This document shows positions 34,877-44,192 of a stretch of DNA of 64,000 nt, piece after piece (within the stretch, counting starts at the first letter, position 1; every line of letters starts with the position of its first letter). The stretch lies in contig NZ_VOHB01000002.1 of the NCBI RefSeq assembly GCF_007859295.1, forward strand, positions 2,109,624 to 2,173,623, given 5' to 3'. A program made the translations under genes and the position numbers. Below the pieces are notes generated by a model, which had not been told where the DNA came from, searched no databases, and was given only the letters and a program-made list of their open reading frames with translations. This DNA comes from Planococcus sp. CPCC 101016. Lineage in GTDB: Bacteria > Bacillota > Bacilli > Bacillales_A > Planococcaceae.

Positions 34877-35971
34877 TTATCTTCTGCTTAAAATATTGTG
34901 TTCATTTCTTAGGAATTGGGTTCTAGAATTGCGAACGCGCTCAATACGTTCTTCAGCCATACGATCTGCAGCAATATAACTTGGAACGTTATCACGTTTT
35001 GAGATAGCAAAGATTTTCGTAATGCTGTCATAGATGGTTTCTACACGCTTCATCGCACGCTCGTTGTTGTAGCCGTACAATTCATCTGCAACATTGATTA
35101 CCCCGCCTGAGTTGATAACGAAATCTGGTGCATAAACAATTCCGCGTGCTTCAAGCTCATCTCCGTGGCGTTGTTCTTTCAATTGGTTGTTGGCAGATCC
35201 CGCAACTACTTTTACTTTTAACTGTGGGATCGTGTCATCATTGATGATAGCGCCCATTGCACACGGAGCGAAAATATCCGCTTCTTGCGAGTAAATATCG
35301 TTTGGTGCAACTGCTGTTGCGCCAAATGCTTCCACTGCACGCTGCACAGCTTCTTGATTAATATCGGTCACGATTAATTTTGCGCCTTCTTTATGAAGAT
35401 ATTCGCAAAGCGGGTAAGCTACATTTCCGACGCCTTGAACTGCTACAGTTTTGCCTTCCAATGAATCGTCGCCGAATGCTTCCATTGCAGCAGCTTTCAT
35501 GCCGATATAGGCTCCGTATGCAGTAACCGGTGACGGATTGCCTGAAGAACCGAATGCTGGAGAAATCCCTGTAACAAAGTCTGTTTCTTCATGGATCAAG
35601 TCCATGTCCGCAACAGTCGTCCCAACGTCTTCAGCAGTTATATAGCGCCCATTTAAGCCTTGTATAAAGCGTCCGAATGCACGGAACATTTCTTCGTTTT
35701 TGTCTTTTAGCGGATCGCCGATAATAACTGTTTTTCCGCCGCCAAGATTAAGTCCGGCTGCAGCATTTTTATATGTCATTCCGCGTCCAAGGCGGATTGC
35801 GTCTTCGATCGCTTCTTCTTCTGTTGCATAATTCCACATGCGCGTTCCGCCAAGTGCCGGTCCGAGCGTTGTGTCATGGATGCAGATGATGGCTTTAAGC
35901 CCTGAGTTTTTATCTTGGCAAAAAATTAATTGTTCGTAGTCGTGCTGTTCCATTCTCTTGAAAATTTCCAT
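34877..35971 (-). CDS. bcd: Leucine (branched-chain amino acid) dehydrogenase
   Basis: NAD-dependent oxidative deamination of Leu, Val and Ile to 2-oxo acids, feeding the Bkd complex. The 364 residues carry '[10 protein letters not shown]', the catalytic Lys context '[22 protein letters not shown]' and the Rossmann motif '[17 protein letters not shown]'. ATG 35971 is chosen over a TTG two codons upstream because AGGAGG is 8 bases before it. Confidence 0.96.
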   Translation of the reverse strand: MEIFKRMEQHDYEQLIFCQDKNSGLKAIICIHDTTLGPALGGTRMWNYATEEEAIEDAIRLGRGMTYKNAAAGLNLGGGKTVIIGDPLKDKNEEMFRAFGRFIQGLNGRYITAEDVGTTVADMDLIHEETDFVTGISPAFGSSGNPSPVTAYGAYIGMKAAAMEAFGDDSLEGKTVAVQGVGNVAYPLCEYLHKEGAKLIVTDINQEAVQRAVEAFGATAVAPNDIYSQEADIFAPCAMGAIINDDTIPQLKVKVVAGSANNQLKEQRHGDELEARGIVYAPDFVINSGGVINVADELYGYNNERAMKRVETIYDSITKIFAISKRDNVPSYIAADRMAEERIERVRNSRTQFLRNEHNILSRR

Positions 35972-35973
35972 TG

Positions 35974-36906
35974 TCAATTCCTCCTAATAGATGTCCCTAA
36001 AGTTGATGATGAACAAATGGCCAAGGCCAATGAGTACAATTTACTTTCGGCGCTGTCAGCACGTGAAGACAAAACGATGGGTGCTTTTGCACCTGCCACG
36101 ATACTGCCGACTTTCGCATTCGAAAAAAAGACCAGTGATTTATACAAGATATTGCCAGACTCAATGGTTGGAACAAGCAGAATATCAGCTTTACCGGCAT
36201 TATCGCCAGCTATGCCTTTATGTTTAGCTGCATTGATGGATATCGCATTGTCGAGGGCGAATGGCCCGTCCACAATGCAGCCCTTGATTTGGCCACGCTG
36301 GTTCATAGCAGTCAACGCGGCAGCGTCCAGTGTCGCCTGCATGTTTGGATTAATAACTTCCACACCCGCTAATGGCGTTACGACCGGCATCTCCACTCCC
36401 ACAGAATGCGCTATCTGTACAGCGTTTTGAATGATTTGGACTTTTTGAGACAAGTTTGGATTGATATTCATACCCGCATCCGTCACAAAGATTAGCCGGT
36501 CAAATCCAGCAACTTCAAAAGCCGCAACATGCGACATGACCAATCCGGTCCGCAGACCATAATCAGGATTCAATACCGCTTTAAGCAGGACAGCTGTCGC
36601 AATCTGGCCTTTCATCAGAATATCTGAATCATTCCCGAATACCGATTTCACCGCTTCTTCTGCAGCTGTCTCTACATTGCTGACGTGGGACAGCTGAACG
36701 CGGGGATGATTGAGCAGCCGCGGAAAATGCTTTTGCATCATTGCGGTCATTGCAGACTCATCATCGTATAGCCGAAATTTCGCCATTTTCCGGTCGATGG
36801 CCATACTGACAGCTTCCAAAACAGCCAAATCAGCTGCAGCTGCAACTGCTACTGTATGCTCAAAAGCATTTGGAACGTTTTCAATTATATGGTTTAATGT
36901 GGCCAT
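35974..36906 (-). CDS. ptb: Phosphate butyryltransferase (phosphotransbutyrylase)
   Basis: Converts branched acyl-CoA and phosphate to acyl-phosphate, the substrate of Buk. The 310 residues match the PTA/PTB fold ('[16 protein letters not shown]', '[15 protein letters not shown]', '[24 protein letters not shown]'). First gene of the bkd operon, downstream of bkdR; regulatory motifs crowd the 135 bases between them. Confidence 0.94.
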   Translation of the reverse strand: MATLNHIIENVPNAFEHTVAVAAAADLAVLEAVSMAIDRKMAKFRLYDDESAMTAMMQKHFPRLLNHPRVQLSHVSNVETAAEEAVKSVFGNDSDILMKGQIATAVLLKAVLNPDYGLRTGLVMSHVAAFEVAGFDRLIFVTDAGMNINPNLSQKVQIIQNAVQIAHSVGVEMPVVTPLAGVEVINPNMQATLDAAALTAMNQRGQIKGCIVDGPFALDNAISINAAKHKGIAGDNAGKADILLVPTIESGNILYKSLVFFSNAKVGSIVAGAKAPIVLSSRADSAESKLYSLALAICSSSTLGTSIRRN

Positions 36907-36959
36907 TGCTGCTCACCTCATTCTTTTTAATTAAAACAGAATGGTTGGCCGTTTATAAG

Positions 36960-37040
36960 GGATGAAAGCGTTTTATTTGCATTTTTACCCATAATACTTT
37001 GCAAATTTCTGCAAAACCCTGCAATAAATTGCAAAAACCG
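36960..37040 (-). promoter_or_regulatory. bkd control region: phased GCAA array and cre-like site
   Basis: GCAA occurs at 37001, 37011, 37021 and 37031, exactly ten bases (one helical turn) apart. The outer parts form an inverted repeat: TTGCAAATTTCTGCA and TGCAATAAATTGCAA (13 of 15 positions) around AAACCC. The same ten-base-spaced GCAA pair occurs before bkdR (39115, 39125). This looks like an upstream activator site for BkdR. TGAAAGCGTTTTA (36963-36975) departs from the CcpA cre consensus at one key position. No sigma-54 -24/-12 pair with correct spacing was found. Confidence 0.55.
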
Positions 37041-37041
37041 C

Positions 37042-39087
37042 TTACATCAATCCGTATTTTTCTAGTTTATAATATAAAGTCCGCAACGAAATTTCTAATT
37101 GTTTTGCCGTTTTTGATTTGTTGCCGTTAAATTGATTCAGCGCATGATGAAGGATTCCCCGTTCAACTGTATCCAACTGTTCTTGCAACGGGACAGAAGA
37201 TTGGATAATTACTTCATTTTTTGCTTCGGCAACCCGCAGCATATTTAACGGAATATGTTCCTCAGTCATTATTTTGTCATTCATTTGCATAAAAATCATG
37301 GAACGGCTGAGTACATTCTCCAACTCCCTGACATTGCCTGGCCAATCGTAGACGCGCAAATACTGCAGCGCCTTGTCCGAGATGGATTCGACGCTTCGCC
37401 CATATTCCTGATTCAACTTCAACAACAGCCGCTCGACAATTCTTGGAATGTCTTGTTTTCGATTGCGCAGAGGCGGAATTAAGATAGGCATCCGGTTGAG
37501 ACGATAATAGAGATCTTCACGAAATTTACCGTCCAGCAAAGCTTTTTCCATATTGGCATTTGTCGAAGCGATCACCCGTACGTTAACGGGAATGGGTTTG
37601 CTGCCGCCGATCCGCAATGTTTCGTGTTCCTGCAGCACACGCAATAATTTGCTTTGCAGCGCAGATGACAGCTCGCCAATTTCATCAAGAAAAATACTGC
37701 CGTTATTCGCTTCTTCAAACAGGCCCCGTTTTTCTCCGGTTTTGATGCCAGGGATTGCCCCTTCCTCATAACCGAACAGTTCGCTTTCCAGCAGTTCTTC
37801 TGAAAGCGCAGCACAATTTACACGTACGAATTTATTGTATTTGCGTTCACTGGCGCTGTGGATGGCATGCGCAAAAAGTTCTTTACCGGTTCCCGATTCT
37901 CCGCGAAGCAGCACTGTCACCAGCGTCTGAGCTGCCAGTTTGGCTTGCTGAAGTGACAATTGCATCTCTGAAGACAAGCCGATGATGTCATCGAACGTAT
38001 ACTTGGATTCCAAGGTCCGGATAATGCTGCGTGCACGGTCCAGTTCTTTCATCAAGGAGCGAATTTCAGTAGTATCGTGAATGACACCGACACTGCCTTT
38101 CAATTTATTGTCGACAATAATCGGTGCGACATTGACAATGACTTCCCGGTTTGATGGCCCGACCTTCAAATTGACGCCGCGCACCGGTTTTCGGGTCTGT
38201 AAGGCTTTAAGGTGCATGCTTTCCCCTTCAGATATATCGGCTGAAGCCGGCTGGCCAATGACATCTTTCATTTGCAGACCGGTGATTCGGGTATACGCCG
38301 GATTAACAAGCAAACCATTGCCTTTTTCGTCCACAACAGAAATAGCATCATCGCTCGATTGAATGATGGCTTCCAACATTGTTTGAATTTCTTTCAGGTC
38401 CGTAATCTCTTCAGCAAGTGATACGACTTCCGTAATGTCTTTAAAGACTGCAAATGCTCCTATGGTTTCCCCGTTGTCGTCAATCATTGGAAAACGGGAA
38501 GTAACGATTTTCGAGCCGTTTTTCAACTGCAGTTCCTTATTCAATTCAACTCGGCCAGTTTCATAGATTCTCGGCAATTCACTCAACGTAATAAATTCGT
38601 GAATATGCTTGCCAATCGTTTCTTCCACCGCTACTTCCAGCATTCTTGCTGCACTTTTATTGATAAAAGTAATGTGGCTCGTTTTGTCTATGCCGATCAT
38701 GCCCTCTTCTATTGAATTAAATATGATTTTTTCTCTGTGGCTTTCTTTGCTGAGACGATTTATAAAATGTTCTTTTTCTTCCAGTAAACGAACCAATACG
38801 TTCGCTAAACTTCCTGGAATAATAACGGTCTTTTCCAAGAAATATGCTTGAAGTTCCTGATGAAGAGAGTTGTTTCCGGTAACATTAAAGATGATGTCAA
38901 TATCAGAATTACTAAAGTCCTTGTAGTGCTCCGCCACTGGAATACCATGAAATTTAGCGGTTAAAATCGCGCTTGCTTCAGGATTTAAATCAACAACGCC
39001 GCGCACTTCCAAATAATCCGTTTCCAAAAGAGTGTTCAAAATAGCTGAACCTCCAATGCCGCCACCTACAATCAATACAGTTTGCAA
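37042..39087 (-). CDS. bkdR: Sigma-54 activator-type regulator BkdR
   Basis: A 681-residue enhancer-binding-type regulator of the bkd operon. Order: an N-terminal Rossmann-like region with G-G-G-I-G-G (1-100), two PAS domains (about 115-225 and 235-350), an AAA domain with Walker A '[11 protein letters not shown]' (about 394) and Walker B '[11 protein letters not shown]', and a C-terminal Fis-type helix-turn-helix ([20 protein letters not shown]). The GAFTGA loop, which contacts sigma-54, reads G-A-I-P-G-I (about 441). TTG 39087 is the start (AAAGG 9 bases upstream). Activation through sigma-54 is therefore uncertain. Confidence 0.88.
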   Translation of the reverse strand: MQTVLIVGGGIGGSAILNTLLETDYLEVRGVVDLNPEASAILTAKFHGIPVAEHYKDFSNSDIDIIFNVTGNNSLHQELQAYFLEKTVIIPGSLANVLVRLLEEKEHFINRLSKESHREKIIFNSIEEGMIGIDKTSHITFINKSAARMLEVAVEETIGKHIHEFITLSELPRIYETGRVELNKELQLKNGSKIVTSRFPMIDDNGETIGAFAVFKDITEVVSLAEEITDLKEIQTMLEAIIQSSDDAISVVDEKGNGLLVNPAYTRITGLQMKDVIGQPASADISEGESMHLKALQTRKPVRGVNLKVGPSNREVIVNVAPIIVDNKLKGSVGVIHDTTEIRSLMKELDRARSIIRTLESKYTFDDIIGLSSEMQLSLQQAKLAAQTLVTVLLRGESGTGKELFAHAIHSASERKYNKFVRVNCAALSEELLESELFGYEEGAIPGIKTGEKRGLFEEANNGSIFLDEIGELSSALQSKLLRVLQEHETLRIGGSKPIPVNVRVIASTNANMEKALLDGKFREDLYYRLNRMPILIPPLRNRKQDIPRIVERLLLKLNQEYGRSVESISDKALQYLRVYDWPGNVRELENVLSRSMIFMQMNDKIMTEEHIPLNMLRVAEAKNEVIIQSSVPLQEQLDTVERGILHHALNQFNGNKSKTAKQLEISLRTLYYKLEKYGLM

Positions 39088-39111
39088 ATTGATTCAACCT
39101 TTCTATCGAGG

Positions 39112-39130
39112 TTTTGCAAGTAATTGCAAG
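39112..39130 (-). promoter_or_regulatory. bkdR upstream GCAA pair
   Basis: TTTTGCAAGTAATTGCAAGA on the plus strand has GCAA at 39115 and 39125, the same ten-base phasing as the array before ptb. Likely an autoregulatory site. Confidence 0.4.
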
Positions 39131-39212
39131 AATGTTTTAAGCGTACCTCAGTAAGGTTTTCTTGACAACTTTAATGGAATTGGAAACAATAGATGCAGAA
39201 GGATGTGGAAAT

Positions 39213-39446
39213 ATGGGTCGTCTAATAGCGTTTATCATCTTGCTGATTCCTGGGATCATGGCGGCGTATGGCATAAAATTAATGCGTGATACCTTGTTCA
39301 ATAAATTGATTGAGCCCTACCCGGCTCTTTGGCTCCAATTTACACTTGGCACCATTTTTGTCGTTCTGGGAATCGGTTTTTTTGCAGGTTTTCTGTTAAA
39401 CCGTGACCGTAAAAAAGGAACCGTCTCAAAAAGATTCCAGAAATAA
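39213..39446 (+). CDS. DUF2627 family membrane protein (YqzF-like)
   Basis: A 77-residue protein with two membrane segments (MGRLIAFIILLIPGIMAAYGIK... and WLQFTLGTIFVVLGIGFFAGFLL) and a basic C-terminus. This is the DUF2627/YqzF pattern, found next to the bkd operon in Bacillus. The frame is open 17 codons upstream; GAAGGATGTGG fits ATG 39213. The function is unknown. Confidence 0.82.
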   Translation: MGRLIAFIILLIPGIMAAYGIKLMRDTLFNKLIEPYPALWLQFTLGTIFVVLGIGFFAGFLLNRDRKKGTVSKRFQK

Positions 39447-39490
39447 AAAAATTGCGTCTACCCCATAATAAGGGGAGACGCAATTTTTCT
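39446..39490. terminator. Bidirectional terminator between the DUF2627 gene and yqiK
   Basis: AAAAATTGCGTCT-ACCCC and GGGG-AGACGCAATTTTT form a long stem that serves both converging genes. Confidence 0.92.
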
Positions 39491-40186
39491 TTTGACCCGG
39501 TCTGGATAATTGGTGATAACTCCGACCATTTGCGGATCCAGTCGATTCATAAGCGACTCGGAACCAAGAACGCCGTATAACCGAACTTTTTTGTTCAGCT
39601 TCTGAATTTCAGCCCACAAGGACTTATCAAGAATCCGCTTATGGAGGTGAATACTGTCCACCCAGTCCATTTCTTTTATGTGAGCAACCTGAACATTCTT
39701 TTTGATGATCCAAGCCATCTCCGTTGAAGGCATTAATTTTTTCATTTCCTTCAATAGCTGCGAGTTGAAAGAAGATAAATGGATATCATCCATGCCTTCA
39801 AGCATGGCAGCCAGAATTTGTGGTCCTTTTGGATTTTTTGCAAAAGATTCCTTCAACTCAACATTCAATGGGATTTTCTTTTTCTTCGCCCATTGAAACA
39901 CTTCATAAGCAAGCGGCATTTGATGAGATTGGAAATTCCGCATCCATATCCTTCCTACACGCAGGTCTTTTATCTCTTCATACGCAAGTGTCTCAATGCT
40001 CGCATTGACACCAGTTAAGCGCCTTAAATTGTTATCGTGATAAACGACGACAACTCCGTCTTTGGTAATCTGTACATCAAGCTCGATGCCGACACCAAAC
40101 TCACATGCTTTTAAAAAAGCAGTCCATGTATTTTCCAATGCATATCCTGAAGCGCCTCGGTGTGCATACACTTTGACTTCAGACAA
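39458..40186 (-). CDS. yqiK: Glycerophosphodiester phosphodiesterase (YqiK-like)
   Basis: Hydrolyses glycerophosphodiesters to glycerol-3-phosphate and an alcohol. About 242 residues of TIM-barrel GDPD fold: 'AHRGASGYALENTWTAF' (catalytic His and Glu), 'GVGIELDVQITKDGVVVVYHD' (metal Glu/Asp, second His) and 'LNVELKE'. No signal peptide, so it is cytoplasmic. The start is uncertain: an ATG at 40195 sits directly on AAGAGG, while TTG 40186 has that ribosome site 9 bases away and is preferred. Confidence 0.88.
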   Translation of the reverse strand: MSEVKVYAHRGASGYALENTWTAFLKACEFGVGIELDVQITKDGVVVVYHDNNLRRLTGVNASIETLAYEEIKDLRVGRIWMRNFQSHQMPLAYEVFQWAKKKKIPLNVELKESFAKNPKGPQILAAMLEGMDDIHLSSFNSQLLKEMKKLMPSTEMAWIIKKNVQVAHIKEMDWVDSIHLHKRILDKSLWAEIQKLNKKVRLYGVLGSESLMNRLDPQMVGVITNYPDRVKRKIASPLIMG

Positions 40187-40195
40187 TAAAATCAT

Positions 40196-40477
40196 CCTCT
40201 TCCATTTCTGAAATCTACGGCTTTAATGCCGCTTTTTAATAGTTTCCCACCTATTTTAACATTTATCGTCATAGACTAAAAGCCTTGCCGGTTTTTCAAT
40301 TTCTGCTGATAATTAATTTCTTGTTACGGTTTTATATTTTCAAATTTTTCCTTATGTAAAATGCTACATAGTAAACTTAAAACACCACTTTATCTATGGA
40401 TACTGTCTTAATACTTTATAATTGCAGCATTGAGAATTTTTCACTTTATGTGCATATTTTGTTTTTCTTAACCATTA
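40196..40477 (-). promoter_or_regulatory. yqiK upstream region
   Basis: A+T-rich and without a recognisable gene. It holds CTACATAGTAA at 40373-40383 (shared with the ccdA upstream region) and a small hairpin ACGGCTTTAATGCCG at 40217-40231 with a following T-run on the plus strand, of unknown use. Confidence 0.35.
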
Positions 40478-40512
40478 AAAAAACCAATAAGCTGGGATCT
40501 CATTGGTTGGGG
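40478..40512 (-). terminator. Terminator downstream of a small minus-strand gene
   Basis: On the minus strand AACCAAT and ATTGGTT pair around a 13-base loop, followed by TTTTT. It has no known gene directly upstream except the 43-codon frame at 40557-40688, which it supports. Confidence 0.7.
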
Positions 40513-40556
40513 GAATCTTCAATTTATCTATCGATTTATATTTATATTTGCACTTG

Positions 40557-40688
40557 CTACAAAGACGTCATAGTAAAAAACGCAATCAGTATGCTTACGC
40601 AATAGACACCGTAAAAGTACAGCCGGTCGACGACAGTCCCTTCACCATTACCCAAAAAGTAGTCATCAATTTGCCTGATCAATTGCAA
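40557..40688 (-). CDS. Small predicted membrane protein, 43 aa (unrecognised)
   Basis: A 43-codon frame from TTG 40688 (AAGAGG 9 bases upstream) to TAG 40557. It reads as a polar start (QLIRQIDDYFLGNGEG), then 'TVVDRLYFYG' and a hydrophobic segment to the end (VYCVSILIAFFTMTSL). A rho-independent terminator follows 45 bases later on the same strand, and the spo0A terminator precedes it, so it looks like an independent small gene. The opposite strand also carries an open frame here but has no ribosome site. No family is recognised and no function is proposed. Small-ORF caution applies. Confidence 0.5.
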   Translation of the reverse strand: MQLIRQIDDYFLGNGEGTVVDRLYFYGVYCVSILIAFFTMTSL

Positions 40689-40897
40689 TTGCGCTCGCCT
40701 CTTTTCACTTTGCTGAATTTGCCGATTTTCGCATCACCAGTTTAAGCCGGATGCTTTTTTTCTGTCTAGAAAAACGGCGTCTTAACCTTTTCCTCTATTC
40801 CACTTTTCTTAAACACACAAATTCTTGTATAAAAATTAACTCGATCATCGAAAAGCGCATAAACTCTACACTTTCTTATTCATTGTTAAAAAAGTAA

Positions 40898-40942
40898 AAA
40901 AAAAACTTTCTTGACGCTGTTGCGGCGGCAAGAAAGTTCTAT
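40898..40942 (-). terminator. Terminator of spo0A
   Basis: On the minus strand AACTTTCTTG and CAAGAAAGTT form a 10-pair stem with a G+C-rich loop, followed by TTTTTTT. Confidence 0.92.
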
Positions 40943-40945
40943 TAT

Positions 40946-41719
40946 TTATTTTGGCATTTCGTTTCGCATTTCCAGCCGCAGGCTATCGGCCAGCATTGCG
41001 ATAAATTCGGAATTGGTCGGTTTTGATTCTAAATGAGCTACGCTGTAACCGAAAATCTTAGAAATATGATCAACAGTTTCATGGCGATTCCACACCTGTT
41101 CTATGGCATGGCGAATTGACCTTTCGACACGCGTCGATGTCGTATCGAATTTAGAGGCAATTCCCGGATACAAGACTTTAGTGACTTTATTGAGGATTTC
41201 CGGCTGCTCCAATACTAAGGAAACCGCCTCCTTCAAGTAATTATAGCCTTTCAAATGAGGGGGGATGCCGATATCTTTGACCATATTCGTGATCCGGTCT
41301 TCTTTTGTCAGCTTGTTAGCTGGCTGTCCTGACATACCGGTCCGGGAATTCATTATGTGATTGATTTGCACTGCCAGACGGTCAGCCTCGAAAGGCTTCA
41401 TGATAAAATAGGATGCTCCGTACTCAGCAGCCTGGCTCATGATCGATTCCTGTCCAAAAGCAGACAGCATAATGACATCTATCCCGCTCAAATCACCATT
41501 CTCCTTGATTGCATCCAGTACAGCAATACCGTCCAGATAAGGCATAATGATGTCCAGCAATAAAATATCCACTGTCTGGTTCTGAAGCATCTCGATGCAG
41601 GTTTTGCCGTTATAAGCAACATCCACCACTTCCATATTAGGTTGTGCATTTAAATAATCTTTCATCAGTCCGACCAATTCGCGATTATCATCTGCAATTG
41701 CGATTTTTATTTTGTCCAT
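40946..41719 (-). CDS. spo0A: Response regulator Spo0A
   Basis: Master response regulator of the transition state and sporulation. The 257 residues hold an intact receiver domain (acid pocket D10/D11, phospho-acceptor D56 in LLLDIIMP, K108 in IMKPFE) and the DNA-binding domain with 'STRVERSIRHAIEQVW' and the conserved end 'KPTNSEFIAMLADSLRLE'. ATG 41719 has AAGGAGAGA upstream; the frame continues 26 codons further without a site. Only 91 bases separate it from recN, so the usual spoIVB gene is absent. Confidence 0.95.
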   Translation of the reverse strand: MDKIKIAIADDNRELVGLMKDYLNAQPNMEVVDVAYNGKTCIEMLQNQTVDILLLDIIMPYLDGIAVLDAIKENGDLSGIDVIMLSAFGQESIMSQAAEYGASYFIMKPFEADRLAVQINHIMNSRTGMSGQPANKLTKEDRITNMVKDIGIPPHLKGYNYLKEAVSLVLEQPEILNKVTKVLYPGIASKFDTTSTRVERSIRHAIEQVWNRHETVDHISKIFGYSVAHLESKPTNSEFIAMLADSLRLEMRNEMPK

Positions 41720-41810
41720 TCGACTCTCTCCTTGGTGACTGACTCTGGTAGATTCCGGTGCAGCCCTCCGGCAGTGGAAGCAACTCACTTCCCCCAACTG
41801 CCCTATCAGC

Positions 41811-43508
41811 TTATTTCATCAATAATTTGCGATCCGCTGCGAGCGACAGCAACTCTTCCGCATGTTGTAGTGTCAGATCTGTTATTTCAGCTCCTGACAG
41901 CATACGGCTCATCTCTTCTGTACGTTCACGTCCATCCAACTCAGTAACTGCAGTGGTTGTCCGCTGTTTATCCACTCTTTTTTCAATGAATAGGTGCTGG
42001 TCAGCCATTGCCGCTACTTGAGGCAAATGCGAAATGCATAGGACCTGGGAATGAACTGAAATAGCCGCAATTTTCTCGGCAATCGCCTGTGCCACCCGTC
42101 CGCTGACACCTGTATCCACTTCATCAAAAATAATGGAAGTAATGCCTTGATGCTTGGAAAAAATGGTTTTCAGCGCCAGCATCATACGCGACAATTCACC
42201 GCCTGAAGCTACTTTTGTCAGCGGCTTCAACGGCTCTCCAAGATTTGTCGATATGTAAAAGGATATCGCGTCATGCCCATTTCGGTCAAATCTTCCATTC
42301 GGCAATACAGAGAAATTCACTTCAAACGAAGCTTTGGCCATATGCAATTCTTTTAATTGCTCCATAATGGCCTTGCCTAAACTTTTCGCTGCTTTTCTGC
42401 GCAGAATCGTCAATTCTTCCGCTTCGACACGCAAATCTTCGGTTAATTCCTTTAATTTTTCCTGATCCAGCTGATAACGTTGGTCACGGTTGACCAATTT
42501 ATCCAATTCATCTGTCTGCTTTTCATGATACAGCAAAATGTCTTCTACGGAAGCACCATATTTTCTTTTTAGGGACTGAATGACAGCTAAGCGCTGCTCA
42601 ATGTCGTTCAACCTGGCAGGATCGAACTCCATATCATCCAAAATCCGTTTGATCTCTGTCCCTGTATCTTGGATCAGGTAAAAAGCGCCTGACAGCGTTT
42701 CAGAAGATCCAGTGAAGGTTTCATCCACAGCTGCTGCATCTTCAAGTTCAGACATCGCTGTACCGATCCAATCCAACCCTTTGCTTTCCCCTTGAATCGC
42801 TTCATGCGCTGCTGAAATGGATTCGTAGATTTTGTTGAAATTTTGCAGTTTTTTGCGTTCCAGTACAAGTTCTTCTTCTTCACCCAAAACCAGTTCGGCT
42901 GCTTCAATTTCCTGCAGCTGAAATGTCAGCAAATCAATGCGCTGAGCAATTTGCTGCTCGTTTTCCGTATAAGAGGAAAATTCCCTTTTTAACTTTGTGT
43001 ATTTATCGAATGTGTGGCTGTAACTTTCTTTTGACTTGGCCAAACTTTTACCGGCAAATTGATCCAGCAGATGAAGATGTTGTTTTTCATCCATCAATTC
43101 CTGCGTTTCATGCTGTCCATGAATATCGATCAATGATGCACCGACTTCCCGCAGTATCGAAATAGTAACCAGTTTGCCGTTGATGCGGCAGACGTTTTTG
43201 CCTTTGTCATTTAATTCTCTGCGCAGCAAAATATCGCCATCACTCCGGGTGATGCCGAATTCCTCTAGTCTGCGAAATACCGGATGCTGTTCGTCTTCCA
43301 ACGAAAACAAGCCTTCGATTTCCGCCTTTTTAGCACCATGCCGAATAAATTCTTGACTTCCCCGTCCACCCGCTAGCAGATGGACAGCATCAATGATGAT
43401 GGATTTACCGGCGCCGGTTTCCCCTGTCAAAACAGTCAGCCCTTCAGAAAAACTGACGGTCAGGGCATCGATAATGGCAAAATTGCGTATATCTAATTCC
43501 CGAAGCAT
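41811..43508 (-). CDS. recN: DNA repair protein RecN
   Basis: SMC-like ATPase acting early in double-strand break repair. The 565 residues begin 'MLRELDIRNFAIIDAL' with Walker A 'GETGAGKSIIIDA', a coiled-coil middle (about 160-370), and the C-terminal signature and Walker B 'SGGELSRMMLAL ... IIFDEVDTGVSG'. It follows argR by 16 bases, so argR-recN are co-transcribed. Confidence 0.95.
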   Translation of the reverse strand: MLRELDIRNFAIIDALTVSFSEGLTVLTGETGAGKSIIIDAVHLLAGGRGSQEFIRHGAKKAEIEGLFSLEDEQHPVFRRLEEFGITRSDGDILLRRELNDKGKNVCRINGKLVTISILREVGASLIDIHGQHETQELMDEKQHLHLLDQFAGKSLAKSKESYSHTFDKYTKLKREFSSYTENEQQIAQRIDLLTFQLQEIEAAELVLGEEEELVLERKKLQNFNKIYESISAAHEAIQGESKGLDWIGTAMSELEDAAAVDETFTGSSETLSGAFYLIQDTGTEIKRILDDMEFDPARLNDIEQRLAVIQSLKRKYGASVEDILLYHEKQTDELDKLVNRDQRYQLDQEKLKELTEDLRVEAEELTILRRKAAKSLGKAIMEQLKELHMAKASFEVNFSVLPNGRFDRNGHDAISFYISTNLGEPLKPLTKVASGGELSRMMLALKTIFSKHQGITSIIFDEVDTGVSGRVAQAIAEKIAAISVHSQVLCISHLPQVAAMADQHLFIEKRVDKQRTTTAVTELDGRERTEEMSRMLSGAEITDLTLQHAEELLSLAADRKLLMK

Positions 43509-43524
43509 ATCCGTTCACCTCTTC

Positions 43525-43974
43525 TTAAAGCATTTCAATTAAACGCTGTTTTAGAATTTCACGATGCTCTGTGTCTCTGCAAATAATCAGGCATGTATCG
43601 TCTCCGCAAATGGTTCCAAGAATTTCTTCCCAGTCCAAATGGTCAATTAACGAACCGATCGCATGGGCATTTCCGGGCAATGTCTTCATGACCAGGAAAT
43701 GGCTAGCCCCGTCAATGCTAACAAACGCATCCGTCAATGCACGGTGCAGTTTCTGCATCGGATTAAAGCGCTGATCTGCAGGCAAACTGTACTTGTAGCG
43801 GCCATCCTGCAACGGAACTTTTACTAAATGCAATTCTTTTATATCACGCGAGACGGTAGCCTGTGTAACTTCATAGCCAGCTGATTTCAGCAAGTCCACT
43901 AGCTCGTCCTGCGTTTCGATTTCGCGATTCGAAATGAGATCGCGTATTTTGATGTGGCGCTGTCCTTTATTCAT
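43525..43974 (-). CDS. argR: Arginine repressor ArgR/AhrC
   Basis: Hexameric arginine-dependent regulator, 149 residues: winged-helix N-terminal domain ('[24 protein letters not shown]') and C-terminal oligomerisation/arginine-binding domain ('[11 protein letters not shown]', '[12 protein letters not shown]'). It should control argGH in this window through the site at 11527-11563. A palindromic ARG-box-like site lies just upstream of its own start. Confidence 0.95.
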   Translation of the reverse strand: MNKGQRHIKIRDLISNREIETQDELVDLLKSAGYEVTQATVSRDIKELHLVKVPLQDGRYKYSLPADQRFNPMQKLHRALTDAFVSIDGASHFLVMKTLPGNAHAIGSLIDHLDWEEILGTICGDDTCLIICRDTEHREILKQRLIEML

Positions 43975-43987
43975 GGTGTTCCCCCTT

Positions 43988-44005
43988 GAATGAATAATTA
44001 TTCCA
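43988..44005 (-). promoter_or_regulatory. ARG-box-like site upstream of argR
   Basis: GAATGAATAATTATTCCAT contains TGAATAATTATTCC, close to the paired TGAAT...ATTCA halves of an ARG box, 14-31 bases before the start codon. Autoregulation is inferred. Confidence 0.45.
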
Positions 44006-44160
44006 TATACTTAATATCCTACCTCTATTCCATGCATAAGACAAGAAAAGCATAAACGGTTACAAAGCAGGGATCAAGCGAAACGGCGAATTCCCAGTAG
44101 AGCTTATAGCTGAAAGCTGATAAAGAATCCAGGCATTAATCAACCAATATCCTAAGCTAT

Positions 44161-44192
44161 AAGAAAACACATCCCCTTCGGAATGTGTTTAC
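44161..44192 (-). terminator. Terminator of the dxs-tlyA unit
   Basis: On the minus strand AAACACATTCC-GAAG-GGGATGTGTTT, followed by TCTT. It overlaps the tlyA stop. Confidence 0.75.

Noticed and set aside
36907..37041. Sigma-54 (-24/-12) promoter before ptb
   Set aside because: GG and GC/GCA elements are present but none with the required ten-base gap; the best pair has eight. The GAIPGI loop of BkdR also argues against it.
40503..40745. Plus-strand 80-codon frame ending '...LFTLLNLPIFASPV'
   Set aside because: No ribosome site, and it is antisense to the better supported small minus-strand gene with a terminator at 40478-40512.
41720..41810. Remnant of spoIVB between recN and spo0A
   Set aside because: The 91 bases show no frame or motif (such as the serine protease site) that could be linked to SpoIVB.
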